A stretch of 53,225 bases of DNA from Desulfocucumis palustris (GTDB taxonomy: Bacteria; Bacillota; Desulfotomaculia; Desulfotomaculales; Desulfocucumaceae), in assembly GCF_002933875.1 (NCBI RefSeq), contig NZ_BFAV01000153.1, forward strand, positions 1 through 53,225, given 5' to 3'. Within the stretch, counting starts at the first letter, position 1, and the number at the start of each line of letters is the position of its first letter. The notes below the pieces were generated by a model. It did no database searches. It had not been told where the DNA came from and was given only the letters and a program-made list of their open reading frames with translations. Below, piece by piece: positions 1 to 8,065 of the stretch. The position numbers were made by a program, and so were the translations under genes.

Positions 1-116
1 GTTCAAAAAGCTCCAGATGCAAGGCGCGGCAAGGCCTCAAGCGGAAACGTACTCATAGTACGTCGAGCATTGAGGCCGCAGCCGCAACGCAGCAGATGGA
101 CTTTTTCAACGGCCTC
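1..116. repeat. Palindromic dispersed repeat, left copy
   Basis: This is one copy of a repeat of about 122 bp that recurs in inverted orientation at 50828-50949. The two copies agree over almost their whole length. The ends are imperfect inverted repeats of the form GAGGCYGTTSAAAAAG, and the interior contains a GGCCTCAAGCG/CGCTTGAGGCC arm pair. The first six bases expected (GAGGCT) lie outside the window. The right end (GGCCTC at 111-116) abuts the stop codon of the chemoreceptor gene at 117-119. It is probably a non-autonomous (MITE- or REP-like) element; no transposase is visible. Confidence 0.75.
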
Positions 117-1679
117 CTAGTGCTTGAATTTTTTGGTCATATCCTCCAGGACCAGCCCCATGCGCGCAAGTTCCTCCGCCAGCGCAGAAACCTCTTCCAC
201 CGAAGCGGACTGCTCCATGGTGATGGAAGTGACATTCTGCACGCTGGCCGACATTTGCTGGGCGGCTGCGGCAACATCCTGAATTTGCGTTCCCAGGCTT
301 TGAACCTTTTCAATTATGGTCCTGAAATAACTGCCAACTTCATCTATAACGGAGTGTACCCGGGTGTACTCCTGCCTGCTCTGATCCATTACAAGCACAG
401 CCTTTCCGGATTCACCCTGGACTTCGTTAATCAGTTTATATATTTCCTGGGTTGCCTCCGCGGACTGTTCGGCCAGTTTTCTAACCTCCTCGGCCACCAC
501 CGCGAAACCACGGCCCTGCTCCCCGGCCCTGGCGGCTTCAATGGCGGCGTTCAGTGCCAGCAGGTTGGTCTGATCGGCAATACCCCTTATTATATCAACA
601 ATTCTGTTAATTTCACCGGAGGATCTGTCCAGGCTGCCGATAACCGCCGCCACCTGTTCCGTTACCTCGCCCAGGCTTGCAATGGAACTTACCACCTTGT
701 CCAGCCCCTGTCCTCCGGACTCGGCCAGTTCCGCTGTCTCCCTGGCGGATGTGGCGACATTGTTGGCGTTATGCGCCACCTGCTCCACCGCGTCCCCCAT
801 CTGTGAAACCGTACCCGAAAACTGAACGGCATTGTCGCTGACCTGATCGGCGGTGGCGGATAAATGCTGCACAGCCTTGGATAGCTGAATGGTGGCGGAG
901 GAAACCTCCCTGACCAGATTCTTTAACCCCTCCCTCATCTGGTTGAAGGAGCGGGCTAGGTTACCCACCTCGTCCCTGGTTTTAACCTTAATTTCGCTGC
1001 CCGTCAGGTCGCCCCCGGCAATCACCACGGCGTCGGCATCCAGCCTGGTCAGTGGTTTGCTTATAATATTGGCCAAAAATACCGATATTGCAAACCCTGC
1101 CAGCACCAGGGCCACGATCACCAAAATTACCAGATTAATTACTTTTTTAACATTTTCCGCATTGGCCGCGCCTTCCCGGTGCATTAAATCTTCCTGATAT
1201 TTGCTGAGTTCAAGGCCGGTGGTTATAATGGTGTTAATGGTCCCCTTTTTATTCAGCGTATAATCCACCACTTTATCAATATCCCCGGTCTGCCTGATGG
1301 CTATAACCTCTTTGGAATAGGCGGAAAAGCCGTCCAGCGCGGTGACCATCTGGGCAACCATTTTACTGCTTTTTTCATCGGTTGCTATTTTACCGAGTTT
1401 GTCCACATCCTGGCGGGATTTTGCCAGGGCGGTCTCAAATTTATTCAGATAATCATCATTGCCGGCCAGAAGATAAGACCTTAAATAGAGGGCTGAATAC
1501 TCAAAATCTGCCACCAAAATTTTTGAAGTGCCTGAAATTTCAGAGCGTGTCTGTATTAGATACTGATAAGAACTGTTAAGGGTTTTGATCTCCTGGAGGG
1601 TAAACAGACCGATACCCAGAGTAAAAAGAAGCAGAAAAGAGCACATCAAAACAAGCCTGGCACGGATTCCTGTAAACAT
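117..1679 (-). CDS. Methyl-accepting chemotaxis protein
   Basis: A transmembrane chemoreceptor that signals to CheA/CheW. The order is a short cytoplasmic N terminus, a first membrane helix within about residues 8-27, a periplasmic-side helical sensor of about 150 residues resembling the four-helix-bundle class, a second membrane helix near 180-207, a HAMP linker, and a long coiled-coil signalling domain. The domain carries the conserved hairpin tip ([19 protein letters not shown]). The GTG at 1688 would add three residues, but the ATG at 1679 sits about 8 nt from AGGGG and is preferred, giving about 520 aa. No che gene is nearby, so it is an orphan receptor with unknown ligand. The dispersed repeat begins immediately after its stop. 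Confidence 0.9.
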   Translation of the reverse strand: MFTGIRARLVLMCSFLLLFTLGIGLFTLQEIKTLNSSYQYLIQTRSEISGTSKILVADFEYSALYLRSYLLAGNDDYLNKFETALAKSRQDVDKLGKIATDEKSSKMVAQMVTALDGFSAYSKEVIAIRQTGDIDKVVDYTLNKKGTINTIITTGLELSKYQEDLMHREGAANAENVKKVINLVILVIVALVLAGFAISVFLANIISKPLTRLDADAVVIAGGDLTGSEIKVKTRDEVGNLARSFNQMREGLKNLVREVSSATIQLSKAVQHLSATADQVSDNAVQFSGTVSQMGDAVEQVAHNANNVATSARETAELAESGGQGLDKVVSSIASLGEVTEQVAAVIGSLDRSSGEINRIVDIIRGIADQTNLLALNAAIEAARAGEQGRGFAVVAEEVRKLAEQSAEATQEIYKLINEVQGESGKAVLVMDQSRQEYTRVHSVIDEVGSYFRTIIEKVQSLGTQIQDVAAAAQQMSASVQNVTSITMEQSASVEEVSALAEELARMGLVLEDMTKKFKH

Positions 1680-1962
1680 ACACCTCACCCCTTATCTTTA
1701 ATAATAATACCGGGATTGTTAAACATTCTACATATTTCTTCGGGGAACACATTTTTCCTGCCGACCATGTATGTTTTTTCACATAAATTCGCAGGCCGCG
1801 GAGTACCTGAGTAGTGCCGGCATAACATTTTATCATTAACCGGCAATACGCCCGCCTTGCGTTTTCGAAAGAAGCATAAAACCACTTTATCCGGATTGAC
1901 GGCCGCACGGAATGGCCGGCAAAATAAAACCGGCGCGGTAACATTTTACCCCTCTGCCGCTA

Positions 1963-3573
1963 TTATGGGAAGTATTGCGTAATTTTTTGCCTGGCACGAG
2001 CTTTCTGTAAATTGTCTTCCGGCTGTCCCAAAGACTGCGCCGCCTGCTGCTGGACAAGAAGATACTCCTTTAGTTCGGCCTGCAAAAATTGATCATCGGT
2101 TTGCGCATATACCTTCAATGCGGAATCAACTCCGGCCGGCCCTGAGCGATATAAAATCTCCACATCAAAGCCTCCAAGCGTTCCGGAAAGATAGCGTTCG
2201 GCGTTATAGCGGGCAACAAAACCGTCCGGATTCAACAGGCAGAGTGTGCAGAGCATCACTACACCCACCCCGACCGCCAATCGCCCAACGGAAAATGACC
2301 ATTTCTGCAGGGCTACCACACCACCGCATATGACCGCCAGCAAGACCATAAAGAAGCAGGGGAGCAGCCGGCGCATGGATAGTCCATAAGCCCCAATATA
2401 CATAGCCATTTTACTAAAGGCGGTGGCAATGAGCACTAAAGTGAGGATTGCCAGTAATGAGTTGAGAATCTTCAGGACCATACTGTCCCTGCACAGCTTT
2501 TTGCCCAGAAGATTTGCCGCGGTCAACACAGTCAGGTTAATGGCCGCAATGCCGCATAGCTCAAAAAATCCGCTGCGGGCATATTCGGAATAGACCTGCC
2601 AACCCTCTGGCCGCTCCCCAACAAAGGCGGAGAAAAAATAAGGCAGCTGGCTGCCGATGAATACCACATACAGACTGTCCAGCAACCCCAGCAGGGTGTA
2701 AACGGTAGCCGCGGGCAGCACCCGCAAGTCGGAAATGGCCTTTAGGATACTGTCCTTTTTAAACAGGTCACAGCCTCTTCCATGGGCGCTGCCTGCCACA
2801 AGGCCAAAGAGATAAGCCGCTATGGGAATGGCCAGAACGGCATTCATAAAAAGTTCCCCAATCTCCTTCCTCATCCCCTGAAGGTAGGTTAAAACGCCCT
2901 TTGTAATTTTGGAAAAACCGCCGCTGTCCGCCTCCAGCAGCAGGGGTAAAACAATGCCTGCCACTATGAAGGTCAATAACAGACCCAGCCCTATGGAAAA
3001 GATTTGCCTTCCCTCGGCCCGTTTATTTCTGCCCAGAAAAGACAGGCTTTTATACTGGCAGCCGAAATTTCTGAAGGGAATCACAAACAGGCCGTTTAAA
3101 CCGTCCAGCATAATCAAGTTGCTGGTTTTGCCAAGTATGGGCAGACCGGTGGCGCAAATAATCCAGTATACGGCGCCGCAGAATAACAACAGGCTGCGCC
3201 ATGGCTCCAAGCCGTTGTTGGTCCAGAGGGAGAAGCTGATTCCGGTAAGAGCCACCACGGTCAGCCAGAACCACCCGGCCCGTGGAATGAGCACCCCTTT
3301 TTTCAGCAGATACACGGTGACTGCGCCGCAAAAGCCAAGGGTAAACAGCGTTACCCCCCAGCCCTGCCAGGAAAACAGCACCCAGCGCGCGAAATAAAAC
3401 CCCAGTATAAAGGTAAACAGAGCAAAAATACCGTCCCTGCGGTCCGCCTCAAAAGGTTCTTTTGCACCCGGCCGCAATGGTTTTTCCAGCCGGGCCGACA
3501 CCCCGGAGGTGCCCGGTGCCGCTTGTTCCGCAGCCAAAGCCGGGCGGTTTTTATCTGGAGAATACCCGTTCAT
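1963..3573 (-). CDS. DUF4153/DUF4173-type polytopic membrane protein
   Basis: A membrane protein of unknown function of about 536 aa. After a hydrophilic, proline-rich N-terminal tail of about 50 residues there are roughly ten or more hydrophobic segments, then a soluble C-terminal tail rich in Gln and Ala. The segment with LPYFFSAF and the later YARSGFFELC is what I associate with the DUF4153/DUF4173 families. The open frame extends upstream into the HTH gene, but the ATG at 3573 has GGGAGG at suitable spacing and starts just after the HTH stop. Third gene of a DUF2975-HTH-DUF4173 operon, so it may be a product controlled by that HTH protein. Family assignment is from memory of motifs; function is unknown. 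Confidence 0.7.
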   Translation of the reverse strand: MNGYSPDKNRPALAAEQAAPGTSGVSARLEKPLRPGAKEPFEADRRDGIFALFTFILGFYFARWVLFSWQGWGVTLFTLGFCGAVTVYLLKKGVLIPRAGWFWLTVVALTGISFSLWTNNGLEPWRSLLLFCGAVYWIICATGLPILGKTSNLIMLDGLNGLFVIPFRNFGCQYKSLSFLGRNKRAEGRQIFSIGLGLLLTFIVAGIVLPLLLEADSGGFSKITKGVLTYLQGMRKEIGELFMNAVLAIPIAAYLFGLVAGSAHGRGCDLFKKDSILKAISDLRVLPAATVYTLLGLLDSLYVVFIGSQLPYFFSAFVGERPEGWQVYSEYARSGFFELCGIAAINLTVLTAANLLGKKLCRDSMVLKILNSLLAILTLVLIATAFSKMAMYIGAYGLSMRRLLPCFFMVLLAVICGGVVALQKWSFSVGRLAVGVGVVMLCTLCLLNPDGFVARYNAERYLSGTLGGFDVEILYRSGPAGVDSALKVYAQTDDQFLQAELKEYLLVQQQAAQSLGQPEDNLQKARARQKITQYFP

Positions 3574-3592
3574 ATGACTTGCCTCCCTGTGT

Positions 3593-3802
3593 TTAGTCTT
3601 GCTCTTTATATTCCAGTATGTCTCCGGGCTGACAGTCCAGCGCCTTGCAGATAGCCTCCATGGTGGAGAAACGCATTGCTTTGGCCTTGCCGGTTTTAAG
3701 GATGGAGAGATTGGCTTGGCTGATGCCCACCTTTTCGGCCAGTTCACCGGAGGATATTTTTCTCTTTGCCATCATTACATCCAGATTCACTATGATTGGC
3801 AT
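3593..3802 (-). CDS. Small XRE-family helix-turn-helix regulator (YozG-like)
   Basis: A 69-aa protein that is essentially one Cro/CI-type DNA-binding domain. The pattern is ISSGELAEKVGISQANLS as helices 2-3, followed by FSTMEAICKALDCQPGDIL. Such short YozG-like proteins are usually encoded beside a DUF2975 membrane protein, as here. The start ATG at 3802 follows AGGAAAGGG. The gene lies 18 nt after the DUF2975 gene and 19 nt before the DUF4173 gene. It probably represses its own operon: a palindrome overlaps the -35 element of the promoter at 4321-4349. Confidence 0.85.
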   Translation of the reverse strand: MPIIVNLDVMMAKRKISSGELAEKVGISQANLSILKTGKAKAMRFSTMEAICKALDCQPGDILEYKEQD

Positions 3803-3820
3803 GCCACCGTTCCCTTTCCT

Positions 3821-4279
3821 TTATATGGTGTAATCCACCTCGTTCTGCAGAGCCACCGCCTGAGCCACCACATTTTTCACAACACGCACGATCAGGCCCA
3901 TGAAGGCGGCGGACACCACCACAAAAAACCACGGGAAATAGTAAAATACAGAGACCAAAGCAATCCCCGCTCCAATAAAGCAACTCCAGGAAATCCGTCT
4001 CAGCCGTTCTACATTCTCGGCTATAAACACTTGCCCCGCCTCGATGCGGCGGAGCAGGCGCAACAGGTTGTTGAGCAGATACGCCGCGGGAACAAATCCC
4101 ACGTAGATGGTGGCAAGAAAGAAGGTCTCGGTTCCCTTCAGACCGGCCTGCGAAAAATCCAGAAACCAGCGCGTCAGCCAGGGGGCGGACACCACCGTGG
4201 CAATCAGCACACACATGAAAAATAAAATGCATAGCTTGCTCAGACCGATGGATTTCTTCCCATTCCACATAGAATTCAT
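3821..4279 (-). CDS. DUF2975 membrane protein
   Basis: A protein of about 152 aa with four predicted membrane helices (about residues 13-35, 53-75, 98-113 and 116-135) and a short cytoplasmic loop containing RLLRRIEAGQVF and ENVERLRR, typical of DUF2975. Its function is not known. Two starts are possible: ATG at 4279, only a few nt from GAGGAG, or ATG at 4270, about 9 nt from AGGAGAGG. It is the first gene of the operon with the HTH regulator and the DUF4173 protein. The pairing suggests a membrane sensor or sequestering partner for the HTH protein, but that is inference. Confidence 0.8.
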   Translation of the reverse strand: MNSMWNGKKSIGLSKLCILFFMCVLIATVVSAPWLTRWFLDFSQAGLKGTETFFLATIYVGFVPAAYLLNNLLRLLRRIEAGQVFIAENVERLRRISWSCFIGAGIALVSVFYYFPWFFVVVSAAFMGLIVRVVKNVVAQAVALQNEVDYTI

Positions 4280-4320
4280 CCTCTCCTCAACCGGGTGGCA
4301 AACACCCTCATGGTGATCGC

Positions 4321-4349
4321 AGTATAACAGAACATTTATTGATATGCAA
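4321..4349 (-). promoter_or_regulatory. Promoter of the DUF2975-HTH-DUF4173 operon
   Basis: On the minus strand TTGCAT (4344-4349) and TATACT (4321-4326) are separated by exactly 17 bp, a good vegetative-type promoter about 40 nt before the first gene. An imperfect palindrome (about TGATATGCAATA to TATTGTTTATCG, 4340-4371) covers the -35 box and is a candidate operator for the HTH protein. Confidence 0.65.
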
Positions 4350-4379
4350 TAATATTTTATTGTTTATCGATATATTTTA

Positions 4380-4776
4380 TTCGTTTTACGCTAAACACAG
4401 GCGTATTGTAAAGGCCTGGAGATTTTTCGGTGCGATGGAAGGAAAAGTGGTCATCCTTTCGCCACCGCGGTTTGCGGCTTACAGCAAATGGTTTTCAGGG
4501 TAGATATGGCGTTAAATTCATGCTTACATCTTTTAGTCTAATAATAAAACCCGCATGAACAGCGGGTTTTTAGACAGGTTATGGAAAGTTGGGTAAATAT
4601 AGGTGGCAGGGATTTGGCTTTAATCCGATAGTTGCAATAATTACTTTTCACCATAGATTAATCCCAGGGTTCCAATCATAAACGGCAATCTCAAAGCCTT
4701 GGGGATAAAAGAAGCCGTACTGGTGTCCACTTTTGCCTGATCAGGGTTATATTATAAATCGCGAGTCAGGCGGGCT
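4380..4776. other. Intergenic stretch with one hairpin, one terminator and a possible decayed coding fragment
   Basis: No intact gene is seen here. A bulged hairpin lies at about 4429-4468. Around 4668-4742 the minus strand has a short open stretch with protein-like composition (includes GHQYGFFYPQGFEIAVY, ending in a stop), which may be the tail of a dead gene. I cannot assign it. Confidence 0.35.
4547..4569 (-). terminator. Rho-independent terminator, bidirectional
   Basis: AAACCCGC and GCGGGTTT pair around a 7-nt loop, with T-rich tails on both strands. It lies about 210 bp downstream of hicB on the minus strand. Confidence 0.6.
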
Positions 4777-5217
4777 CTAAGGCTGCTTTCTTCCAAGAGG
4801 CTTATAAACCTCAATGCCAAGATGATTCTTAATTGCTGATTGTAGCAGGTGAGAAAAGTTAATATTCTCCTTTTCGGCCAGGTCGTTAAGCCATTTGGGA
4901 ATGGTGAGAGTCTTTTTTACAGCCTTGCTTTCAATAGATTCCCTAAAAGCGGGCATCCAGACTTCAATAAGTCCTACTACCTGGTTTGGAACCGGATGTA
5001 GCTTTTCTATTGGTGTAGGTTCGGGAATGGGATCACCGTCCTGCTCCATGCTCCAAAGGTGGAGGCCCAGAGCCTCCTTGGCGTTCTTAAATGCTTCTTC
5101 AGAAGTAGCGGCACAGGGTAAGCAGCCGGGCAGGTCCGGAAACTCGATGGAAATACCATCATCGGCATAATCGAAGATTGCAGGATAGATGTATCTATCT
5201 TTTGTCACTCTAACCAT
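4777..5217 (-). CDS. hicB: HicB-type antitoxin
   Basis: A 146-aa antitoxin of a type II toxin-antitoxin pair. The N-terminal half is the HicB fold (YPAIFDYADDGISIEFPDLPGC, then EEAFKNAKEALGLHL), a degenerate RNase H-like domain that binds HicA. The C-terminal part (KKTLTIPKWLNDLAE through HLLQSAIKNHL) reads as a ribbon-helix-helix DNA-binding domain, so the protein can repress its own promoter. The gene follows hicA by about 22 nt. HicB proteins of this length with a C-terminal RHH domain are common. Confidence 0.88.
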   Translation of the reverse strand: MVRVTKDRYIYPAIFDYADDGISIEFPDLPGCLPCAATSEEAFKNAKEALGLHLWSMEQDGDPIPEPTPIEKLHPVPNQVVGLIEVWMPAFRESIESKAVKKTLTIPKWLNDLAEKENINFSHLLQSAIKNHLGIEVYKPLGRKQP

Positions 5218-5239
5218 CTCCTTAGTTTATGGGAATGGA

Positions 5240-5437
5240 TCACTCGATTGTGATTCCCGCCTGTTTTAATATACTCTTGACCGTTTTGGCTGGTATGCCC
5301 TTTACCGGGTGCGTTACTGTTACCTTACCTTTTTTAGTGGGGTGTTTGAATTGATGGTGGTCACCGACCGTAGCTACGTGATACCAGCCGTCTTCGGTTA
5401 GTATCTTCAATATTTCTCTTGATGAGAAGCTTTTCAA
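5240..5437 (-). CDS. hicA: HicA-type mRNA interferase toxin
   Basis: A small basic toxin of about 65 aa with the double-stranded-RNA-binding-like HicA fold: REILKILTEDGWY, then GDHHQFKHP with the expected catalytic His, then KGKVTVTHPVKGIPAKTVKSILKQAGI. It cleaves mRNA when not bound by HicB. A GTG at 5443 is almost on top of the AAGGAGG sequence, whereas the TTG at 5437 is about 7 nt from it, so the TTG is the better start. The order hicA-hicB and the shared promoter/operator at 5460-5488 are usual for this system. Confidence 0.88.
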   Translation of the reverse strand: MKSFSSREILKILTEDGWYHVATVGDHHQFKHPTKKGKVTVTHPVKGIPAKTVKSILKQAGITIE

Positions 5438-5459
5438 GCACACCCCTCCTTATAGTTAG

Positions 5460-5488
5460 ATTTTACACGTATAAATAATACGTGTAAA
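5460..5488 (-). promoter_or_regulatory. hicAB promoter with overlapping operator
   Basis: Minus-strand TTTACA (5483-5488) and TAAAAT (5460-5465) are 17 bp apart. A perfect 11-bp inverted repeat, TTTACACGTAT and ATACGTGTAAA with a 5-bp centre (5462-5488), spans the -35 box and the spacer. HicB binding here would block polymerase. Confidence 0.8.
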
Positions 5489-5543
5489 TACCATGAAGCA
5501 GAATATGCACTCCATGGGTGGAGGGATACACGGGCAAAACAAA

Positions 5544-5562
5544 AACCACCCCAAAGGTGGTT
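5544..5562 (-). terminator. Terminator downstream of obg
   Basis: AACCACC and GGTGGTT pair around CCAAA; on the minus strand the stem is followed by TTTGTTTTG. It would end the spo0B-obg transcript. Confidence 0.6.
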
Positions 5563-5576
5563 CTTTGCTGATATTT

Positions 5577-5650
5577 TAGCGGAGGCGAGGGGAGTCAAAC
5601 CCACCGTCGGAATAAACCGGAACGGAAGTCTCTCCAGGGTGCTTGTTTTA
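5577..5650 (-). pseudogene. Possible remnant of a tmRNA (ssrA) 3' end
   Basis: On the minus strand the segment ends with a T-arm-like GGGTTTGACTCCCCTCG followed by CGCCTCC and GCTA. This closely resembles a tmRNA 3' terminus (T-loop TTCGACT, acceptor CGCCTCC, then ACCA). The T-loop has TTTGA, the T-stem has a mismatch and CCA is changed to CTA, so it would not be functional. tmRNA genes are frequent integration sites, and this fragment sits exactly between the accessory block and the conserved obg region. It could also be chance similarity; a covariance-model search would decide. Confidence 0.35.
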
Positions 5651-5674
5651 TTCCCCGCCTTCTGTTTGCAATAC

Positions 5675-6943
5675 TTATTCTACAAATTCAAACTCATAAT
5701 TCTTTATGCGCACGGTATCCCCTTCCCTGGCCCCTGCCCGGCGAAGGGCGTTGTCTATGCCCATTACGGCCATTATCCTCTGCAGCCTTTCCATGGCCTC
5801 CTCGTTTTGGACATCGGTCATGGCCAGGTGGCGCTCTATTTCCCTGCCCTCCACCATAAACGCTCCGCCGTCCCTCTGGATGGTAAAGCGGGGGGCGGCC
5901 TGATGCAACACTTCAGGCTCCTCCTCTACCTCCTCACCGGTATCCGGAGGTATTTGCTCCAGCATGTCCGCCAGTCTGAACAAAAGCTTGTCCAGCCCCT
6001 GTCCTGTTATCGCGGAAACCGGATATATCTCGAATTTCCCTGCAAGCTCGCGCTCCAGCCGCTCAAGGTTTGCCCGGGCTTCCGGCAGGTCTGTTTTATT
6101 GGCCGCCACCACCATTGGCCTGGCGGCCAGCCTGGGATCATAAAGTTTAATTTCCCGGTTGATAATTTCAAAATCCTGGAGGGGGTCCCTTCCCTCAGTT
6201 CCGGCCATATCCAGCACGTGGACCAGTATCCTGGTTCTTTCCGTGTGGCGTAAAAACTCATGTCCCAGTCCGGCCCCGGCATGTGCGCCCTCTATCAGTC
6301 CGGGGATATCCGCCATCACGAAACTCCTGTCCCCGTCAATCCTTACCACGCCCAAATTGGGCACCAAGGTGGTAAAGGGATAATCGGCAATTTTGGGCCT
6401 GGCCGCGGAAACCCTGGATATTATGGTGGACTTGCCGGCATTGGGAAATCCCACCAGCCCCACATCAGCCAGCAGCTTAAGCTCCAGCTGCAGCCAGCAT
6501 TCCTCTCCGGGTTCCCCCTTTTCGGCCATTTTAGGAGCCTTGTTGTTAAGGGTGACAAAACGGACGTTGCCCCGGCCTCCCCGGCCCCCTCCGGCCACCA
6601 CCGCCTCCTGGCCGTTTTGAACCAGATCGGCAATTTTTCTGCCGGTATCGGCATCCCGCACCAATGTGCCCACGGGAACCCTGAGCCGCAAATCCTCACC
6701 GGAGCGGCCGTGCATGTTTTTGCCCATACCGTGCTGGCCTCTCCCGGCCTTGTAATGGCTATGATAGCGAAAATCCACCAGGGTTCTCAAGCCTTCGTCG
6801 GCAATCAGCACAACACTGCCGCCCCTGCCGCCGTCGCCTCCCCAGGGTCCCCCGTCGGGAACATATTTTTCACGTCTAAATGCCACGCAACCGTTGCCAC
6901 CGTCGCCGGCCTTCACAAAAATTTTAGCCTTGTCGTAGAACAT
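5675..6943 (-). CDS. obg: GTPase Obg/CgtA
   Basis: Essential ribosome-assembly and stress GTPase, 422 aa. The N-terminal glycine-rich Obg fold covers about residues 1-158 (FVKAGDGGNGCVAFRREK, GGDGGRGG). The G domain has Walker A GFPNAGKST, DIPGL and NKTD, and a C-terminal OCT domain ends near residue 420. The ATG at 6943 is preceded by GAGGAG. It is co-directional with spo0B, 51 nt downstream of it, as in Bacillus. In sporulating Firmicutes Obg is also needed for phosphorelay activation, which fits this pairing. Confidence 0.97.
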   Translation of the reverse strand: MFYDKAKIFVKAGDGGNGCVAFRREKYVPDGGPWGGDGGRGGSVVLIADEGLRTLVDFRYHSHYKAGRGQHGMGKNMHGRSGEDLRLRVPVGTLVRDADTGRKIADLVQNGQEAVVAGGGRGGRGNVRFVTLNNKAPKMAEKGEPGEECWLQLELKLLADVGLVGFPNAGKSTIISRVSAARPKIADYPFTTLVPNLGVVRIDGDRSFVMADIPGLIEGAHAGAGLGHEFLRHTERTRILVHVLDMAGTEGRDPLQDFEIINREIKLYDPRLAARPMVVAANKTDLPEARANLERLERELAGKFEIYPVSAITGQGLDKLLFRLADMLEQIPPDTGEEVEEEPEVLHQAAPRFTIQRDGGAFMVEGREIERHLAMTDVQNEEAMERLQRIMAVMGIDNALRRAGAREGDTVRIKNYEFEFVE

Positions 6944-6994
6944 AAAGTCTCCTCTAAATTGGTATTACCTATATTATGTTTCAATTATATTGAT

Positions 6995-7558
6995 TTAAGG
7001 CATTCTGGGACAAATAATATGAATTTCGCCTTCCCCCCCTGAGACGGCCAGACCCACCTTGCCGCCGAAGGGCGACAGCAGCTTTTCCATATCCGTCAGT
7101 ACATCCCTGGTAATTCTCGTTCCTGAGGCCGGGGATTCGGGAAAGGATATGCGACATAGATATTTCTTATCCGATTCCGCCAGGGATAAAGCAATCCGGC
7201 GGCCGGATATCTCCGGTGAAGCCAGGTAATTAACCGCCCGGGAAAGAGCTTCGTACAATACACTGCCCATTTCCCCGGCGGGAACCGCGCATTCCTCAAA
7301 GTCGGTCTGTATATTAAAATCTATCACCACCTGATGCATTTCCGCCTGGTGGTTGCCCAACAACAACGCAGCCGCCACATAGGGATTCTTCAGGTGAATA
7401 ACTTTGCTCAATCTCTCCACATCAATGCACACCTGACGGATATAGTCTATAACCCTGTCACTTTTATTCAACTGAACCAACCCGGATATAACCTGTAAAT
7501 GATTAAGAAAATCGTGCCTTTGCACAGAAATAAATTCCAGCATGGTTAATAAATCCAC
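6995..7558 (-). CDS. spo0B: Spo0B-like sporulation phosphotransferase
   Basis: A 187-aa protein with an N-terminal helical hairpin carrying the histidine-phosphotransfer motif RHDFLNHLQVISGL (His15) and a C-terminal domain that looks like a degenerate histidine-kinase ATPase fold without clear ATP-binding G boxes. This is the Spo0B plan: it relays phosphate from Spo0F to Spo0A. Start is GTG at 7558 with GGGAGG 6 nt upstream. Its position immediately before obg and after rpmA matches Bacillus synteny and supports the call beyond the weak sequence conservation of the family. Upstream lie DnaA boxes (7659-7743). Confidence 0.82.
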   Translation of the reverse strand: MDLLTMLEFISVQRHDFLNHLQVISGLVQLNKSDRVIDYIRQVCIDVERLSKVIHLKNPYVAAALLLGNHQAEMHQVVIDFNIQTDFEECAVPAGEMGSVLYEALSRAVNYLASPEISGRRIALSLAESDKKYLCRISFPESPASGTRITRDVLTDMEKLLSPFGGKVGLAVSGGEGEIHIICPRMP

Positions 7559-7658
7559 AATTATCCTCCCAAACTTGCAAAAAAAGTCATGTTTTTATCA
7601 TCCCGTTAAGGACCGGGGACCCATGGATATGGTTTTAAAACATTGCCTGTTAAAAAAA

Positions 7659-7743
7659 TTATCCACAGGGTAACCAAAGTAAAAAGTACTTATATCAGTA
7701 GTACTCAAGACCCAGGTCTATTTTTATCAACAGCTTATCCACA
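7659..7743 (+). promoter_or_regulatory. Cluster of three DnaA boxes upstream of spo0B
   Basis: Two perfect TTATCCACA nonamers occur at 7659-7667 and 7735-7743, and a one-mismatch TTATCAACA at 7724-7732, all on the plus strand, 100-185 bp before the spo0B start. Between them are two AGTACT words (7685, 7700). This could be a DnaA-dependent regulatory site or a DnaA titration cluster. Confidence 0.55.
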
Positions 7744-7779
7744 GGAAATGCTTAACAATCCATGCGGCGCCGCTACATT

Positions 7780-7803
7780 ATATATTACCCCATATATTAC
7801 CCC
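7780..7803. repeat. Two tandem 12-bp units
   Basis: ATATATTACCCC occurs twice head-to-tail just downstream of the DnaA boxes. Seen directly; function unknown. Confidence 0.6.
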
Positions 7804-8029
7804 GGCGATAATTCCCGCTTTCTTATAATTAACCACTTACCGGATAATTCCTGCCTGTCTATCTATTTTCTGCCAGCCGCCTGCTGAGTCCAAAAATTGG
7901 GGACATGCCGGTTTATTCGCATTGCCGAGCATTAACAAGTATACTCCACAAAAACTAAGCTGCGCGGAGCCATTCCACAGGCTAAAGTCCGCCGGATTAA
8001 TAGCGGCCGCGGCCGGCCGCGTAGCGGCT

Positions 8030-8059
8030 TTTACAGTATGCCGGGAATGCTGTTATAAT
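8030..8059 (+). promoter_or_regulatory. Promoter of the large structured RNA
   Basis: TTTACA (8030-8035), an 18-bp spacer and a perfect TATAAT (8054-8059) on the plus strand. A GC-rich palindrome (about 8003-8022) lies just upstream. Transcription would begin near 8066, and no plus-strand protein gene follows. Confidence 0.75.
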
Positions 8060-8065
8060 TCCTTA

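Noticed and set aside
1685..1885. A 66-residue minus-strand frame just before the chemoreceptor gene
   Set aside because: No SD before its GTG, no recognisable motif, and composition of non-coding leader sequence.
1740..1900. Possible c-di-GMP riboswitch upstream of the chemoreceptor (minus strand has AAAACGCAAGGC)
   Set aside because: The other conserved words (GGGCAAACC, the late CCAAGCTGCC-like strand) are missing in order, unlike the clear aptamer at 52888-52985.
7659..8060. Replication origin (DnaA boxes plus AT-rich tandem 12-mers)
   Set aside because: No dnaA/dnaN/parA genes nearby, only three boxes and a conserved chromosomal context that is not oriC in Firmicutes; kept as a regulatory DnaA site.
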